Shown piece by piece: positions 22,091 to 33,242 of a stretch of 64,000 bases of DNA (position 1 is the first letter of the stretch; each line of letters begins with the position of its first letter). The DNA is from Ceratopteris richardii. Lineage: Eukaryota; Streptophyta; Polypodiopsida; Polypodiales; Pteridaceae. The position numbers and the translations under genes are program-made. Location of the stretch: positions 183,623,118-183,687,117 of the forward strand of contig CM035413.1 in NCBI GenBank assembly GCA_020310875.1. The letters run 5' to 3'. The notes under the pieces were generated by a model, which worked only from the letters and a program-made list of their open reading frames with translations, had not been told where the DNA came from and made no database searches.

Positions 22091-23218
22091 ATAACCTTAG
22101 ATATAGGACAAGGAAAGGGTGCAAGGACTGTAAGAGCCTTGATTGACTCAGGTGCAGCCACTAGTGCTGTCAAATTGTCTTATTGTCAAGAATTGAAATT
22201 AACTGTCAATCCTATAGAAGCATATCTTATAGGATTGGGAGGTGTGGAAACCCCTTGCATGGGCGAAGTGGATCTTCCCATCTCCATTCAAGACAAAGTA
22301 ATGACAGTCAAAGTACTAGTGTGTCAAGATGAGGACCTCACTGAGCCTCTTGTCTTGGGTCAAGACTGGATCTATGATCATGCAGTCAACCTAAACCTAA
22401 GAAGCGGACTTCTTCAGGTATGGGTAAATCATAGTCGAATTACAGTCGAATTGGAAAATGAGGCACTCAAGGAACTAGGTAAGGCACGAACTCCTGGTCC
22501 TTCCAGGGGCACACATGAAGTTGACAATGCTATTCTTGTCCAAAACTGTATGATGCAGAAAGAGGATGGTCTCAACAACAGAGTCAAGGATACGACGGCA
22601 CTCCCTTCTTTTCCAAAGGCCAGAAGGATGCAGCAACCAACGACAGATCAAATACCGAGGAAGCAGAGCACTACCTATCCTGGAGGCCAGAAACACGTGC
22701 GAAGTAGATTGTTTCAACCGTTGAAACAAGTATGGATGCAGAAAGGCGAACACCCTGTTGCTACCCGGCCAACCCCACGGCCAAAACCTCTTATTAGTAA
22801 TCAACAACATGACACTAATAAGAAGTCTTTCATAAATTCTTCTGTGAAAGTAAAGTCTATTTGGGTACCCAAGAAGTCGATGAAGGCCAGCCCACAATCA
22901 CGACAAATCTGGGTGCCTAAGGCTTGCTTGCGGGCTCAAATAGCTACACCAAGGCCACACCCGGTACAACATGTTTCACTCACTCGAACACCTGAGGCCC
23001 AGTCTTACACATCAAGCACGGACACATATTCTTCCAGGCGCAAAAGTAGAATCACTCGTAAATGGGCCCCTAAAAAGCCTCATTCTCAAGTAGATACCCA
23101 TATCCAACTCTTCAAAGTCTCCACAAAATCAAGATCAAAGCCCATCCACTGCATTTGGCAACCTAAAACTTGTAATAAACCCCCGGACCCCAGTTGTAAA
23201 TCCATGTCCACCTACTAA
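22091..23218 (+). pseudogene. Element C: post-integrase retropepsin domain and IWVPK tail
   Basis: Same open frame as the integrase C-terminus (codons 21668-23218). RALIDSGAATSAVKLS (catalytic Asp codon 22145) and PLVLGQDWIYDH are the two signature motifs of a retropepsin fold (D-S/T-G-A and hydrophobic-Gly-x-Asp). This copy keeps both. It is followed by a basic, Ser/Pro-rich tail with spaced repeats KSIWVPKK, RQIWVPKA, RKWAPKK and CIWQPK, ending at a stop at 23216. The position after integrase is unusual; gypsy protease normally precedes RT. Whether it cuts anything is unknown; it may act as a dimerising or binding domain. Confidence 0.85.
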
Positions 23219-23429
23219 CTACGTCACTCTCACACTACATCATTCCACTTAGTTCTTAGGTCTACCCAATTCCTAACTACAAACACAAGCATCGAGCACT
23301 TAATAACCCCCTAATCTCTCCCGAACCTCATGTTAATGTTGTTACGGGGACACAGTGTCATTTTTGTGTCCATTGCAATGTTAACATTTATTCATATATT
23401 CTCACAGAACCAGCTGCGAAGTTTTCAAC
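23219..23429 (+). other. Element C: spacer between pol and ORF-X
   Basis: About 210 bp without an ORF separate the pol stop from the ORF-X start codon. It is C- and T-rich. ORF-X must therefore be expressed separately, for example from a spliced or subgenomic RNA; I see no certain splice site. Confidence 0.55.
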
Positions 23430-26400
23430 ATGGCTGAGGCGGCAAGAACTAGCTCTCAAACAGAAACGAGCCAGCAAGTGGTGGACTTAGACAGTTTATC
23501 CGTTTTGCCTGAGACAAACGAAAGACCAGAAGAATTGCAGGCCATCAAAATCATACCTATAGCGGACCCTCCCAGTGGCCATACCATGTCCGTAGGGAAA
23601 GCTTCCCACTGGTTTAGTGAAGTTGCAGGACCCTTGGGAGAAGGAACATACCTATGGGAATCAGAGTTGGAATTCAATGGGAAGCAAGGTAAATACCATT
23701 TCTTTACAAGAGAATTCGAGAAGTTACAAAATGCAGAAGGTCTACGTTCGGTATGGGAGAAGGCAGGATTGGATGCATATTTCAGTGCACGGCTCCCAAA
23801 GCCTGACTTCATGCGATGCTACTATCTCATCAACACCTTAACCCCAAACAAGAACCCAAAAGGTGCAAGCTCATTTGTGATCCCATCTCTAACGAAAGGA
23901 AATGAGCTCAAGAGGTTTAGGTTATCCAACAACTTGGTGAGAGAGGCCCTAGATATGCGCGGAATGCATATTCCTACAGAGAAGGAAACCCTAGTGCCGG
24001 ATTACATGAAGAATCGAAGCCTCACCAAACTCAAGGACATGGTGTCCATGACGCCTAATATTGCAATACACCTTCACATGTGCATGCAACACTTTGCTTT
24101 TCCTGCCCAAGATAGATTCACCATGCCGCCCAAAAAGATTTGGTTTAGTTTGTATCTAGCAGAGACACAGAGCCTCACCATCAACTTACCCCAATGGATA
24201 ATTGATCAGATACACCTAGCTCACAAATGATGGCCGCGGAAACAGGTTTTATATGGATGTTGTGCTCTGACGAGAATCATTTATAGGTGTTTGGCTTATG
24301 ACATCCCTATTCAACGGGCCCTAATGTGGAATCGTGTGGAGCAGTTTAGAGGCAGGACATCCACTGGACCCCCTTCTAAGAAGATGAGAGGTACTGTCCA
24401 AGTCCCTTGTGCTCAACCACGTGGAGCCACCCTAACACCAGACGTCACCCCTCCACCCCGAAGAGTCCGACCATTCACACTCCGACTTCCAAGACGCAGC
24501 ACCGATGGTCCTAACTTGATATTCCCTCCCATCCCAACCGATCTTGAATTTCCCGGTGGTGCACCTTTGGAAGAACTCACGAATGAAGACTTCGAACAAT
24601 TATTACAAGATGTAGAGCTGGAGGCAGAAGAGGCACAACAAGTGGAGAATGTGCAAACGCAGGCAACAACCTCCCAAGTACCTGTCACCACAGTTGAAGT
24701 GGATGAAGAGGATGATGAAGATGAAGAACAAGAGGAAGATGAGGAGGATTATGATCAAGAGCATCATGGTGAGCAACACAAAGTGCCAGAAATTGTAGGT
24801 GCACCTGCATATACAACTCAACTACAAAGGTTATACGACACAATCAAAGCAGTGCAAGAAAGGCATCAACTCTCTCTTGTGTCAGGTCAAGCCTTGATGC
24901 AAGAAATGCTATCAGATGAGGGGGTGGACCAACATTTCATTGACACCCTCAAATTAGTGTCAGAATCTTTAGGAGTTCCGGAGGCTGTCCACACTGCAGT
25001 CCGCCAGTCCGTAAGGTATGACAAACGCCGAGTCGACACATTACCACGAGAAGGTAAGACTATCAGGATGCCCGTCACAGAACAAGAAGTAACCATTGAA
25101 GCCACAGCTACCCCCACCACCACCATTGACCTGTCTGTTGAAACCTTCGTTCAGACATCACCCATCTCACCCCAGCACCCCCCATCACCACCTTCTCCAC
25201 CCCCACCACCACCTCCCACCATGGAAGAAACGGTAGTCATCACCTCTACCTTCACTTATAACCCAACCTCATTCACATCATTCTCATTTCGAGAACCCAC
25301 CTCACAAGACACCGTCTTCTCCTTCATCACCAATCCCTTGTACACTTCAACCCTTCTATCCTCCGAACCCATAACTGGCCATCCCATAATTCCAAGTGTG
25401 GTTGGAAATCCGGCACCCACAGAAGGCACCCTGTGTTTCCCAGCCTATCCCCCAATACGGGTACCTCCATTCCATGACCCTCACTTCCCCTCTGGCCCCT
25501 ACACCTCTTTCAACCTAACCTCACCACCCCAATACCCGTCCTTTGTGGAGCAGTTCATCCGCTCTCCAATGTTTCAGAGGCACATTTCCCCGATGTTCGC
25601 AACGACATCAATTTACACGAACACCACACTCACTTCACCTACCATACCCACCTACATGGTAGCCCCTATACACACCACTCTGTCTGACCCAATGGACATT
25701 TCACCCACCACAGCACCTCTCCCCACAATTCCACCCTCTTCCCCTCCACTACCCCCCACCTCACCACTCACCACATCAATGGCACACACAACATTCACTA
25801 CCTCCCTCCCCAATCCCACCTCCCCTGCATTTCAAACTTTTCCCCTTGCATCTCATAATGTAAATAGCACGTTCAATACATTACTTCAGTGTGCACATCA
25901 ACTACAACAAGAATACCATCAATTGGAAGAACGCACTGCTGCCCTCCAGGCAGAATCTCAGCGTCTGCAAGCTAGAGTCAACACTCTTGAAGCTGATTAC
26001 CAAACGCTCCTAACCGAGCATACCAACTTACAGCAGGCTCACTCCGAATTGGAATCAAAGACATCGACAGTAGATGATCAAGTAGTCAAGGAACTAGAAA
26101 CAGTGCTTCAAGCGCAAACGATATCTAATGCTACACTCAGACACAACCTTGGGCTATTAAGGAAGCATATGGCAGCAACACTAGAAGAGAACAAGAGGCT
26201 TCAGCAACAAAACCAAGACAACTTTGAAGCGGCTATGGAAGGAACTACAGGAGCAACCATTAGCCCTACCAAGTATAGAGCAGTCCCATCAGAAGACATT
26301 CGCATCTTACTCGAAGAGCATGCAAATTTCTTGGAGTCATATGAAAAGTTAGAGACTGAATGTGCAGACCTAAAGAAACAGATTGCCCGTGCCCCCACAG

Positions 26401-27788
26401 CTCAAAAGGAGTCAATAATCTTGGAACGCTCCACAGAAGAATTAGAGACCCTCTGTAAGCAGGTGGCAGAACTCCAAGCACGCCTCTTACCATATGAAAG
26501 GCCACCCTCGCCCACTGAAGAACCAGAACTTGAAACAGTAGTGGAAATCCCTGTCGATGACACCTATGAAGAGCCGTACGAGCCGATGCCAACACCCGGT
26601 GGTCGGACTACAGAGGAAGGACAGGACACTTTAGAAATTCAAGTTCCAGATTAAAGGGTCGAGAAAGTGGGTAAGACACATGATGATCGCGTTGCCGTGC
26701 AAATGCAATCTCTCACAAATCTGGAAGAAACTGTCCTTCGATCGTCTTACTTTCAGAACCTATCCCACCAACGGTTAATCACAACATCAGAGTCGCAATA
26801 CATGCCTTATTTTGTCTTGCTACATGATTATAATGTAGAAGTTAAAAGACATACAGGGAAGGAGCCCACATTTGCCACTCAGTTTGAGCCAGAGGACTTA
26901 TCGGCAGATGCGCGTGCTGGCTCGATCTTCCAGCCTAATTGGCGTGCACGTCTACTAACCGATTACCCTGAGATGATGAGTACCTGGACAACCATGCCAT
27001 TGTATTTCAAGTATAATCCATGTTATTGCCCAATGGTACGTCGCAGATCATGGCAAGCATTTGCGATCAAGGTACGCAACAATAAAGAATGCTCGGCTTG
27101 GGTTAACTATCCATATTTTGCTCCACCTCGAGGGACCCCAACAGTAGCCTACATGATATCAACAATTCGGCACTGGTCTACACGTCTAAATAATGTACCC
27201 GACATAGTAGCGAAAATGTGTATGAAAATATTCGAGCTCATGACCATTGTCTTCAAAACCTTTCGGAAGGTACAAGCTCCATACATCTCTGCCCCTGGAT
27301 TCTCTCAAGGTAACCAGGATTTAGTCTACGACATGAGCCACACTCCCTCGGTCACTATAATCTTTGCCTGACATGCACGAATAAAGTACTTACCCGCATG
27401 CTTCAAGTAGACATTTGAGGAAATGTTCTCTACAGGATTTTGGGAATATCATTCAAAAATTTTCATTCCCAGACCCACACATTTGCTACATCTATTCACA
27501 GTAGAACAAGCGATCCATGCAGATCAGTTACGTCTGCCACATCCGGACATTCCAGGACCAATTGATTGGGATCGTATGATGAGAGATTTGGCCAGAGGAC
27601 TATGCATACAAGAACATCAGCTTGCCACTCAGGTTGTGGAATATTACATCCAACACTCCCAGCAACAAGGGTCTGTCAGGGACGACAGACGCGAGAGAGG
27701 GGGGGGGGTGTTGAGAGCAGTATGGGCACCCAAGGACTGTCTAGACAAGGAAGCCAGCGGAGAGAGTCAAAGCGAGGTGAAGGATTAA
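23430..27788 (+). pseudogene. Element C: ORF-X, best-preserved copy (about 1,450 codons)
   Basis: One reading frame from ATG 23430 to 27788 with four in-frame stops (TGA 24228, TAA 26652, TGA 27369 where B has Trp, TAG 27408 where B has Gln) and no frameshift that I find. N-terminal globular region (residues 1-300; DPPSG, PKPDFMRCYYL, CMQHFAFPAQDRF), acidic stretch (EEDDEDEEQEEDEED), conserved AYTTQLQRLYDTIKAVQER, Pro/Thr/Ser-rich linker (about 560-800), coiled coil (about 810-980), C-terminal domain (1060-1400; YFKYNPCYCP, WVNYPYFAPPRGTPTVAY). The frame passes through the stem-loop and purine tract (VRDDRRERGGG) and ends 80 bp into the LTR. No transmembrane segment or zinc finger. Unknown function. 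Confidence 0.85.
27671..27708 (+). promoter_or_regulatory. Element C: pre-PPT stem-loop and polypurine tract
   Basis: Perfect 7-bp stem GTCTGTC (27671-27677)/GACAGAC (27684-27690), loop AGGGAC, then a purine tract ending in ten G (27693-27708). The LTR starts TGTTGAG at 27709. The tract overlaps the ORF-X frame. Confidence 0.88.
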
Positions 27789-28342
27789 GCAGACAGAGCA
27801 GTCGACGCAAATCTGGCAGATAGGCCCTTCAAATTTTTCCAAATCAACATCTTTACAACAGTGATTCTCATCACTAACAATCATTGTAAATACCATTTCA
27901 TAATTTTGTAGCTCCATTTTGTGCAAGCCAAGGATTCCTTGAGCTTGAGGAGCTTTAGAAGTACCTACCTGTCAGTTTTCACATTTTTTAGACTTCGTTT
28001 GAACCTCCAAATAGGGTAGAGAACCTAATTTTTAACTAGGACGGACACTAGGTCTGGACACAGCCAAAACCTAGTCAAAAACTATAAATAGAGCTAGAGA
28101 GCTCATTTTTGAGGTTAGCTTGTAATAATTTTGAACTTGTATGAGCTGTTTGAAAGTAATCTAAGAACTCCATTGCTTCTCACTCTTTGTCTTGCCGTGT
28201 GTGCGCGTGTGTGTGTATGTGTGTGCATGTTTGTGTGCTTCTCACTCACGCACTTGTGCCTCCACTTGCTCGAGGTCTTCATAACATCCTCACGTCTTCC
28301 CGGATTGACATTAAAGAAGGTGCTACTCATCACTGAGCTACA
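27709..28342 (+). repeat. Element C: 3' LTR (634 bp)
   Basis: From TGTTGAGAGC to GAGCTACA. Core promoter TATAAATA (28083-28090) directly followed by GAGCTAGAGAGCTC. GT-rich run at 28196-28235. The 3' end matches E1 (cactgagctaca) rather than A and E2. It abuts an N-type LTR at 28343. Confidence 0.87.
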
Positions 28343-29608
28343 GCCATGCCTCAGAAGAGAAAGAAAAAAGTGCTCGGCCATACGCATATGCTCGTAAGCG
28401 TCGTGGATGAAAAATCGAAATACAATGCTAAGGAACATAAATCACCGGGCTCGATGCACCAGATAAATAGACTATTCTCAATGATACAATGAAAATACAA
28501 ATGGTGTCATCCAATGAATAGCTCTCAATAATACAATGAATCCCACTACAGTGTGGACTAGTGATACAGTATAGACTTCCTGTTATAGTGCGAGAAGGTG
28601 CCCACGAGCTTCCATTAGGTCTTCTCTTTGTAGTTGATCTTCACTTTACTTCAGTCTTCGGTCAAAGATTTACTTCAAGTCTTCACGACAAGATCTTTAT
28701 TTCTCTTTACTTCAAAAATTCGCAATCACTTCATATAATATCTCAAAAAATCAACCACAACCTGGAGAGAATCTGTGGGGGTAATGCTTTGCTTCGGTCT
28801 TCAAACATATAATATCCCAAATTAGTACTTGGAGAGAAGATCCATAGAAAATATCCATAGGGCTATAATTCTTGACTTCTTTACTTTACTTCAATCACTG
28901 CTTTCAAATCAAGAGAACCTGGACGTGAAGAGAAAATCCACGGGGAAAGACAAATAGGAATTGGATGTCTATTTATAGGTTCTCCCCTAGGACTTTTCTC
29001 TAGAATCTTCTAACCTCCTTGTGAAACTTCCTATTTTTAGAATCTTCTTGCATGTTCATTTGTTATTTTTAGAAAATCCCATCTCTTATTTCTATTTTGG
29101 TTTTCTTCTTTTCATTTTTCTAATTTTTCTTTTTCTTTTTCCCTTTTTATTTTTCTTAGACCAAGGTTTGCTTTCACACTTAAACACAAATTAAATTAAA
29201 TCAAAGGTTTAAACTTAGGATAAATGGAAAAACTAAGGTTCCAACCTAGGGTTTCTCTCGAGAAAAGTTAGGGTTTGCCTACAACTAAGGTCACGCAAGC
29301 CAATTAATGGTTTTATTTACACTTAATGCTAAAATTCTAGGGTTTCTAAGGGTCAAAATTAGGTTTTCCAAGGGTCAAACCCTATATTTTAGGGGTTTAG
29401 AGTTAAGTTAATGAATTATGTACAAATATATGAGTTTAATCTACAAACATGACATGGTTTCTCATTTCATAATCAATTGAATAAACCAAAACATGCACAA
29501 TTTATAACTCTCTGTAGTCAAAAACACCATTTCACACCTAGAAAATCAATGAAATGAACTTGAAAAAAAATCTTGAGGTACACTTCCCTGAGGGATTTCA
29601 TCCAGACA
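28343..29608 (-). repeat. LTR of a second element N copy
   Basis: Minus-strand LTR starting TGTCTGGATG at 29608 beside a purine tract, homologous to 1-590. A TATA box (CTATAAATAG on minus, about 28967-28976) gives a long U3 of about 630 bp. It extends at least to 28343, where the C LTR abuts, so C probably inserted into it. No ORF is credible. Confidence 0.7.
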
Positions 29609-29620
29609 TTTGCCCCCACT
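29609..29620 (-). promoter_or_regulatory. Element N copy: polypurine tract
   Basis: AGTGGGGGCAAA on the minus strand immediately precedes the LTR start TGTCTGG at 29608. Confidence 0.72.
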
Positions 29621-30714
29621 AAACCTGCACATCGTACCGATGGGCCAACCTGCAAAATCCAATAAAAGCGTATCAATATTCTTTTGAAAACTCTTTTTAA
29701 TTTTCATGTTTCTCTTCTCAAAAATTGAAACATGACTTCATACATTCCATGCAAATTTATAAAGATTAGTACAAATTTTAGATAGTACAAATTTTAGAAA
29801 ATCAAGTAGATGCAAGCTTCACAAGCGTCTTACTATGTTCCCGCTTTCGCAATCAGACAAGTAACCATATGAATAAACCATAGGCTTCATAGATCTGTTC
29901 GTTCAACTCATTCAGATTCAACAACTATTGGAGGAGATGGTGGATAATCACAAGAGATGAGTTGGTGTAGCTAAAACCAGCTTCACACCTACTATAAGTG
30001 ATGGCTACATAGTATTGTGGGCCTCCTTAGCTACGTAACAAGCATAAATGATCATATGTGTTGCTTTGAAGATGATGCACAAATGATAGAATCAAAACAG
30101 ATAGGTAGGCATATGATCCAATGCACAAAACTTGCTATTTTGGTTGAGACACATGCTCAGTGTTTTACTCAATTCTCTGAGTACAATAGCAATTAGTAAA
30201 ATTCCTTTTGGGGAACTCCAACTAGCTTAACAAGCTACCAATCATGAGTTGAATAATCTAAAACTATAAAATATATGCAGAGAATTATGTTTAGCAACCT
30301 GAGCATACACCCCGACTCCTAGGAGCCTTGAAAGTCACAGACCAGTGAGAAATGTTCGATTAATACCTGACAATCGAGTAAACCACTATAGATGAAACTT
30401 TGTAAGAGTAACGTAGATAGTATGTTGAAGATTTTATGCTTTAAATCATGTAAAATGATGCACTACACAGTGAGAACTAGCTCAGACAAAGTCACTGTTC
30501 TAATAGAGTTTGATAGAAATATGAGAGTAGGAAGTAATGAACATGTATAGACTAAATCATGTATAATTACTAAGTCATTGGCAATAAGGCATTTCTCAAT
30601 GAGTGTAAAATGGGAGAGTTATGAGGTGAGCACCTCTTCTCAATGAAGGTACATGGAAATGATCTCTGAACCTGGAGATGCATGCGGGATTTTCTTCTCA
30701 TGTTTTATAGCTTT
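29621..30714 (-). other. Presumed 3' internal region of element N, non-coding
   Basis: About 1.1 kb between the N polypurine tract and the LTR of copia M. It has no ORF above 60 codons, no pol motif and no repeat that I recognise. Assigned to N by position only. Confidence 0.4.
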
Positions 30715-30975
30715 TGTTGGAGCCAAGGATTTGATTTTGAATTCAAATCTTTACGAATAAAGTGCATCCTAAAGTATAGGATTGATTTTCTCTTGACTCA
30801 ACTACCAACAATTATGCTTCCTAACTCCTCGTGGGTTCATTGACCTTTTACAATGAGTAATTGTAACCTTAAAGTTACAAGAGGTTGTACATATGAGCTT
30901 CCCAAGTGATATGCTAATATATCAAGCTTATGTGAAGTGATCAAGTGTGTAGGCTTGGGCTTAATTGGACCAACA
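30715..30975 (-). repeat. Copia M: 3' LTR (about 261 bp)
   Basis: On the minus strand it runs from TGTTGGTCCAATTAAG (30975) to GGCTCCAACA (30715), with TG...CA ends and matching TGTTGG/CCAACA termini. A purine tract TTGAGGGGGAGC (30976-30987) precedes it. A TATA-like gatatatt is near 30915. The left boundary rests only on the termini. Confidence 0.68.
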
Positions 30976-31005
30976 GCTCCCCCTCAAGCCCAACATGCTT
31001 GATCT

Positions 31006-31452
31006 TCATTGCTCCTTGATTTCTTGTAGCCCAATCATCAGTTTGAACCTGTTTATCTTTGTTCCATCCAATGCTTTGGCAAGTAAATATGCACATTGCA
31101 AATGAGTTGATACATATGCTAATTCAATATCCTTGCTTAGAAATTTCTCCCTAACATAATGATAGTGCACTTCAATGTTCTTGGTCCTGGCATGGTACAT
31201 AGGATTAGCAACCAAATGAAGTGAGCTAGTATTATCTCCAAAGATAATTGGAGTGTAGGAATGTATCTCCAAATCTGCATACAACTACTTAAGCCACATA
31301 ACTTCCTGAGTTGAATTAGCTAAACCTCTATACTTTGCTTCTGTGGAAGATAAGGCCACAATTGGTTGCTTCTTGGATGACCATGATATGAGTTTTGAAC
31401 CTGGAAAAGATAGGTACCCAAAAGTGCTCCTCTTATCAACCTTGGAGCCAAG
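31006..31452 (-). pseudogene. pol: Copia M: RNase H domain, truncated
   Basis: C-terminal copia RNase H. From the E1 junction at 31452 the frame reads SKLISWSSKKQPIVALSSTEAKYRGLAN, then a TAG after WLK (31285-31287), then YADLEIHSYTPIIFGDN, NPMYHARTKNIEVHYHYVREK and ELAYVSTHLQ to the stop at 31006. These are the standard copia RNase H end motifs. RT and everything upstream were separated by the E1 insertion and are not in the window. Different family from H/I and K. Non-functional. Confidence 0.87.
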
Positions 31453-32031
31453 TGTAGCTCAGTGATGATTAGCACCTCCTTTAATGTCAATTCGGGAAGA
31501 CATGAGGATGGTATGAAGACCTCAAACAAGTGATGGCACAAGTGTGTGAGTGAGAAGCACACAAACATGCACACACATACACAGACATGTGCTCACAATG
31601 CAAGAACAAAAAGGGAGACAATGGAATCACTTCTATTGCAAGAGAGTTCTCATACAAGTTCAAATCTACAACAAGCTAACCTCAAAAATGAGCTCTCTAG
31701 CTCTTCTTATAGTTTTTGACTAGCTTTGGTCCTGTCCAAACCTAGTGTTTGGCGTAGTTAAAAATTAGGTTCTAGAGCTTATTTGAGGGCTCAACAAACG
31801 GAATCTAAAAATTATAAAAATTGGCATGTAGCTAATTCTAATACTCCTCAAGCTCGAGGACTTCTCGGCTTGCACAAAATGGAGTTACAAAAAGATGAAA
31901 TGGTATTTACAATGCTTTTTAGTGATGAGAATCACTTTTAAAATAATTTGAGGATTGAAAAAACTTTGATTGGTTGCCTCAGTGCTAGATCTGCATGTAT
32001 GCTTGTACTTTCTTCTTCCAAGATGCCAACA
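31453..32031 (-). repeat. Element E1: 3' LTR (579 bp)
   Basis: Minus strand from TGTTGGCATC (32031) to GAGCTACA (31453), inserted in the copia M RNase H frame (flank ccaag 31448-31452). Family core block GAGAGCTCATTTTT with a weakened TATA (tataagaag). GT/CA run at about 31565-31600. The closest relative of its 3' end is the C LTR. Confidence 0.85.
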
Positions 32032-32066
32032 CTCTCCCTTCCCAACGTCTGTCGTCTCTGATAGAC
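32032..32066 (-). promoter_or_regulatory. Element E1: polypurine tract and pre-PPT stem-loop
   Basis: Stem GTCTATC/GACAGAC on the minus strand (plus arms 32047-32053 and 32060-32066) with one A-C mismatch and loop AGAGAC, then GGGAAGGGAGAG (32032-32043). Confidence 0.78.
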
Positions 32067-32637
32067 CTTTGCTCCACAGGGTGATCAATGTAGTATTGGA
32101 CTATATCGGTGGCTAGCTCTTGGTCTCTGATCCTTAGCCCCTCACTAGATCTCTTTGAAGAGCATCCCAATTAACTGCACCAAGAATGTCAGATTGTAGT
32201 GTTGTATATAGCTCTAAATGCATAGTCTGTTCGCATACAAATACCTGTAGAAGATGGGTTGGCCATGGCGTGAACACTTCAGAGTGATATTCCCAAAAAT
32301 CAATGGTAAACATATATAAAATGTTTGTTTATACCAAGCTGGGAGATATCTGATCCTCGCATGCCATGCATAAGCAACCCGAATACTAGGAGTTGTGCTC
32401 ATGTCATAGAGTAAGTCATACTTACCATTTATAAAGCTTGGGATCAAAGCTTGGATGTTACGTACATTGCAGAAAGTCTTCAGTACTATTTGCATCATGT
32501 CCAGGATCTTTAGCATCATCTGAGCAGCGACATTGGTCATGGGTTGTAGTCATGGCATCCAGTGTCTGTCTGATAGTAGCCATCATGTAGGCTATGGATG
32601 GTGTGCCTTTTGGTGGAGCAATGGATGGGTAGTTGAG
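32040..32637 (-). pseudogene. Element E1: C-terminal part of ORF-X
   Basis: Fragment homologous to the last 200 codons of ORF-X in B and C. From the E2 junction: LNYPSIAPPKGTPSIAYMM, AAQMMLKILDMM, YAWHARIRYLP, then a frame change, then LRIRDQELATDIVQYYIDHP and SIRDDRR at the stem-loop. The upstream part was displaced by E2, which cut between the Trp and Leu of the family motif W-LNYP (32637/32638). Several frameshifts near 32320 and 32190. Unknown function. Confidence 0.8.
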
Positions 32638-33242
32638 TGTTGCTCTAGCACAATGGTGAGGAGTGATAGGAGTGATATGAAGATCGTGAATGTGAGATGA
32701 AATGAGAGTGAAGGTGAGAAGCATGGAGATGCACACACACACACTACGAAGAGACAAGCAAGACACAATGGAAGGTGAGAAATCAACTCTATTGCTCAAG
32801 ATCTCATTTATAAGCTCACAATAGCTCTAAGCTCTTCTCTACTCACACAAGCTAACACTAAGTCACCTCAAAAATGAGCTCTCTAGCTCTTTTTATAGTT
32901 TCTAGACTAGTTTTGACCGGCTTCACATCTAGTGACCAACATAGTTAAAAAATAGGTCCTTGATGCTATTTGGAAGGGTAAACGGTGTCTAAAAATAACC
33001 AAAATTGGTACGCTCATTCTACCTAGGCTCCTCAAGCTTGAGGACTCCTCGGCTTGCACAAAATGGAGCTATAACTTACGGGGTTTTTCTATGTTACATA
33101 TGTTACAATAGTGATGAAGTTCATTGTTGGAGGTTTTGAAGAATATTTATAAAACATAAATCTTTGAAAAATTGATTCGACTGACTCCCTGCTCTATCTT
33201 TACATGCTTCTACGTCTTCTGTGCCTCTGGCTACTTCCAACA
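32638..33242 (-). repeat. Element E2: 3' LTR (605 bp)
   Basis: Minus strand from TGTTGGAAGTAG (33242) to GCTAGAGCAACA (32638). TATA (tataaaaag, about 32886-32894) followed by GAGCTAGAGAGCTC. Inserted in E1 ORF-X. Its 3' end resembles the A LTR. Confidence 0.87.

Noticed and set aside
23430-27788. ORF-X as an envelope-like gene
   Set aside because: No signal peptide, transmembrane segment or Cys-rich ectodomain visible; it is dominated by coiled coil and Pro-rich parts.
690-28342. GT-rich runs in the LTRs as independent microsatellite loci
   Set aside because: They are a constant part of the A/B/C/E LTR 3' third, not separate features.
28343-29620. Endogenous pararetrovirus for element N
   Set aside because: No coat, movement or RT motif and no tRNA-Met primer site; a polypurine tract plus TGTC start and TATA box fit an LTR better.
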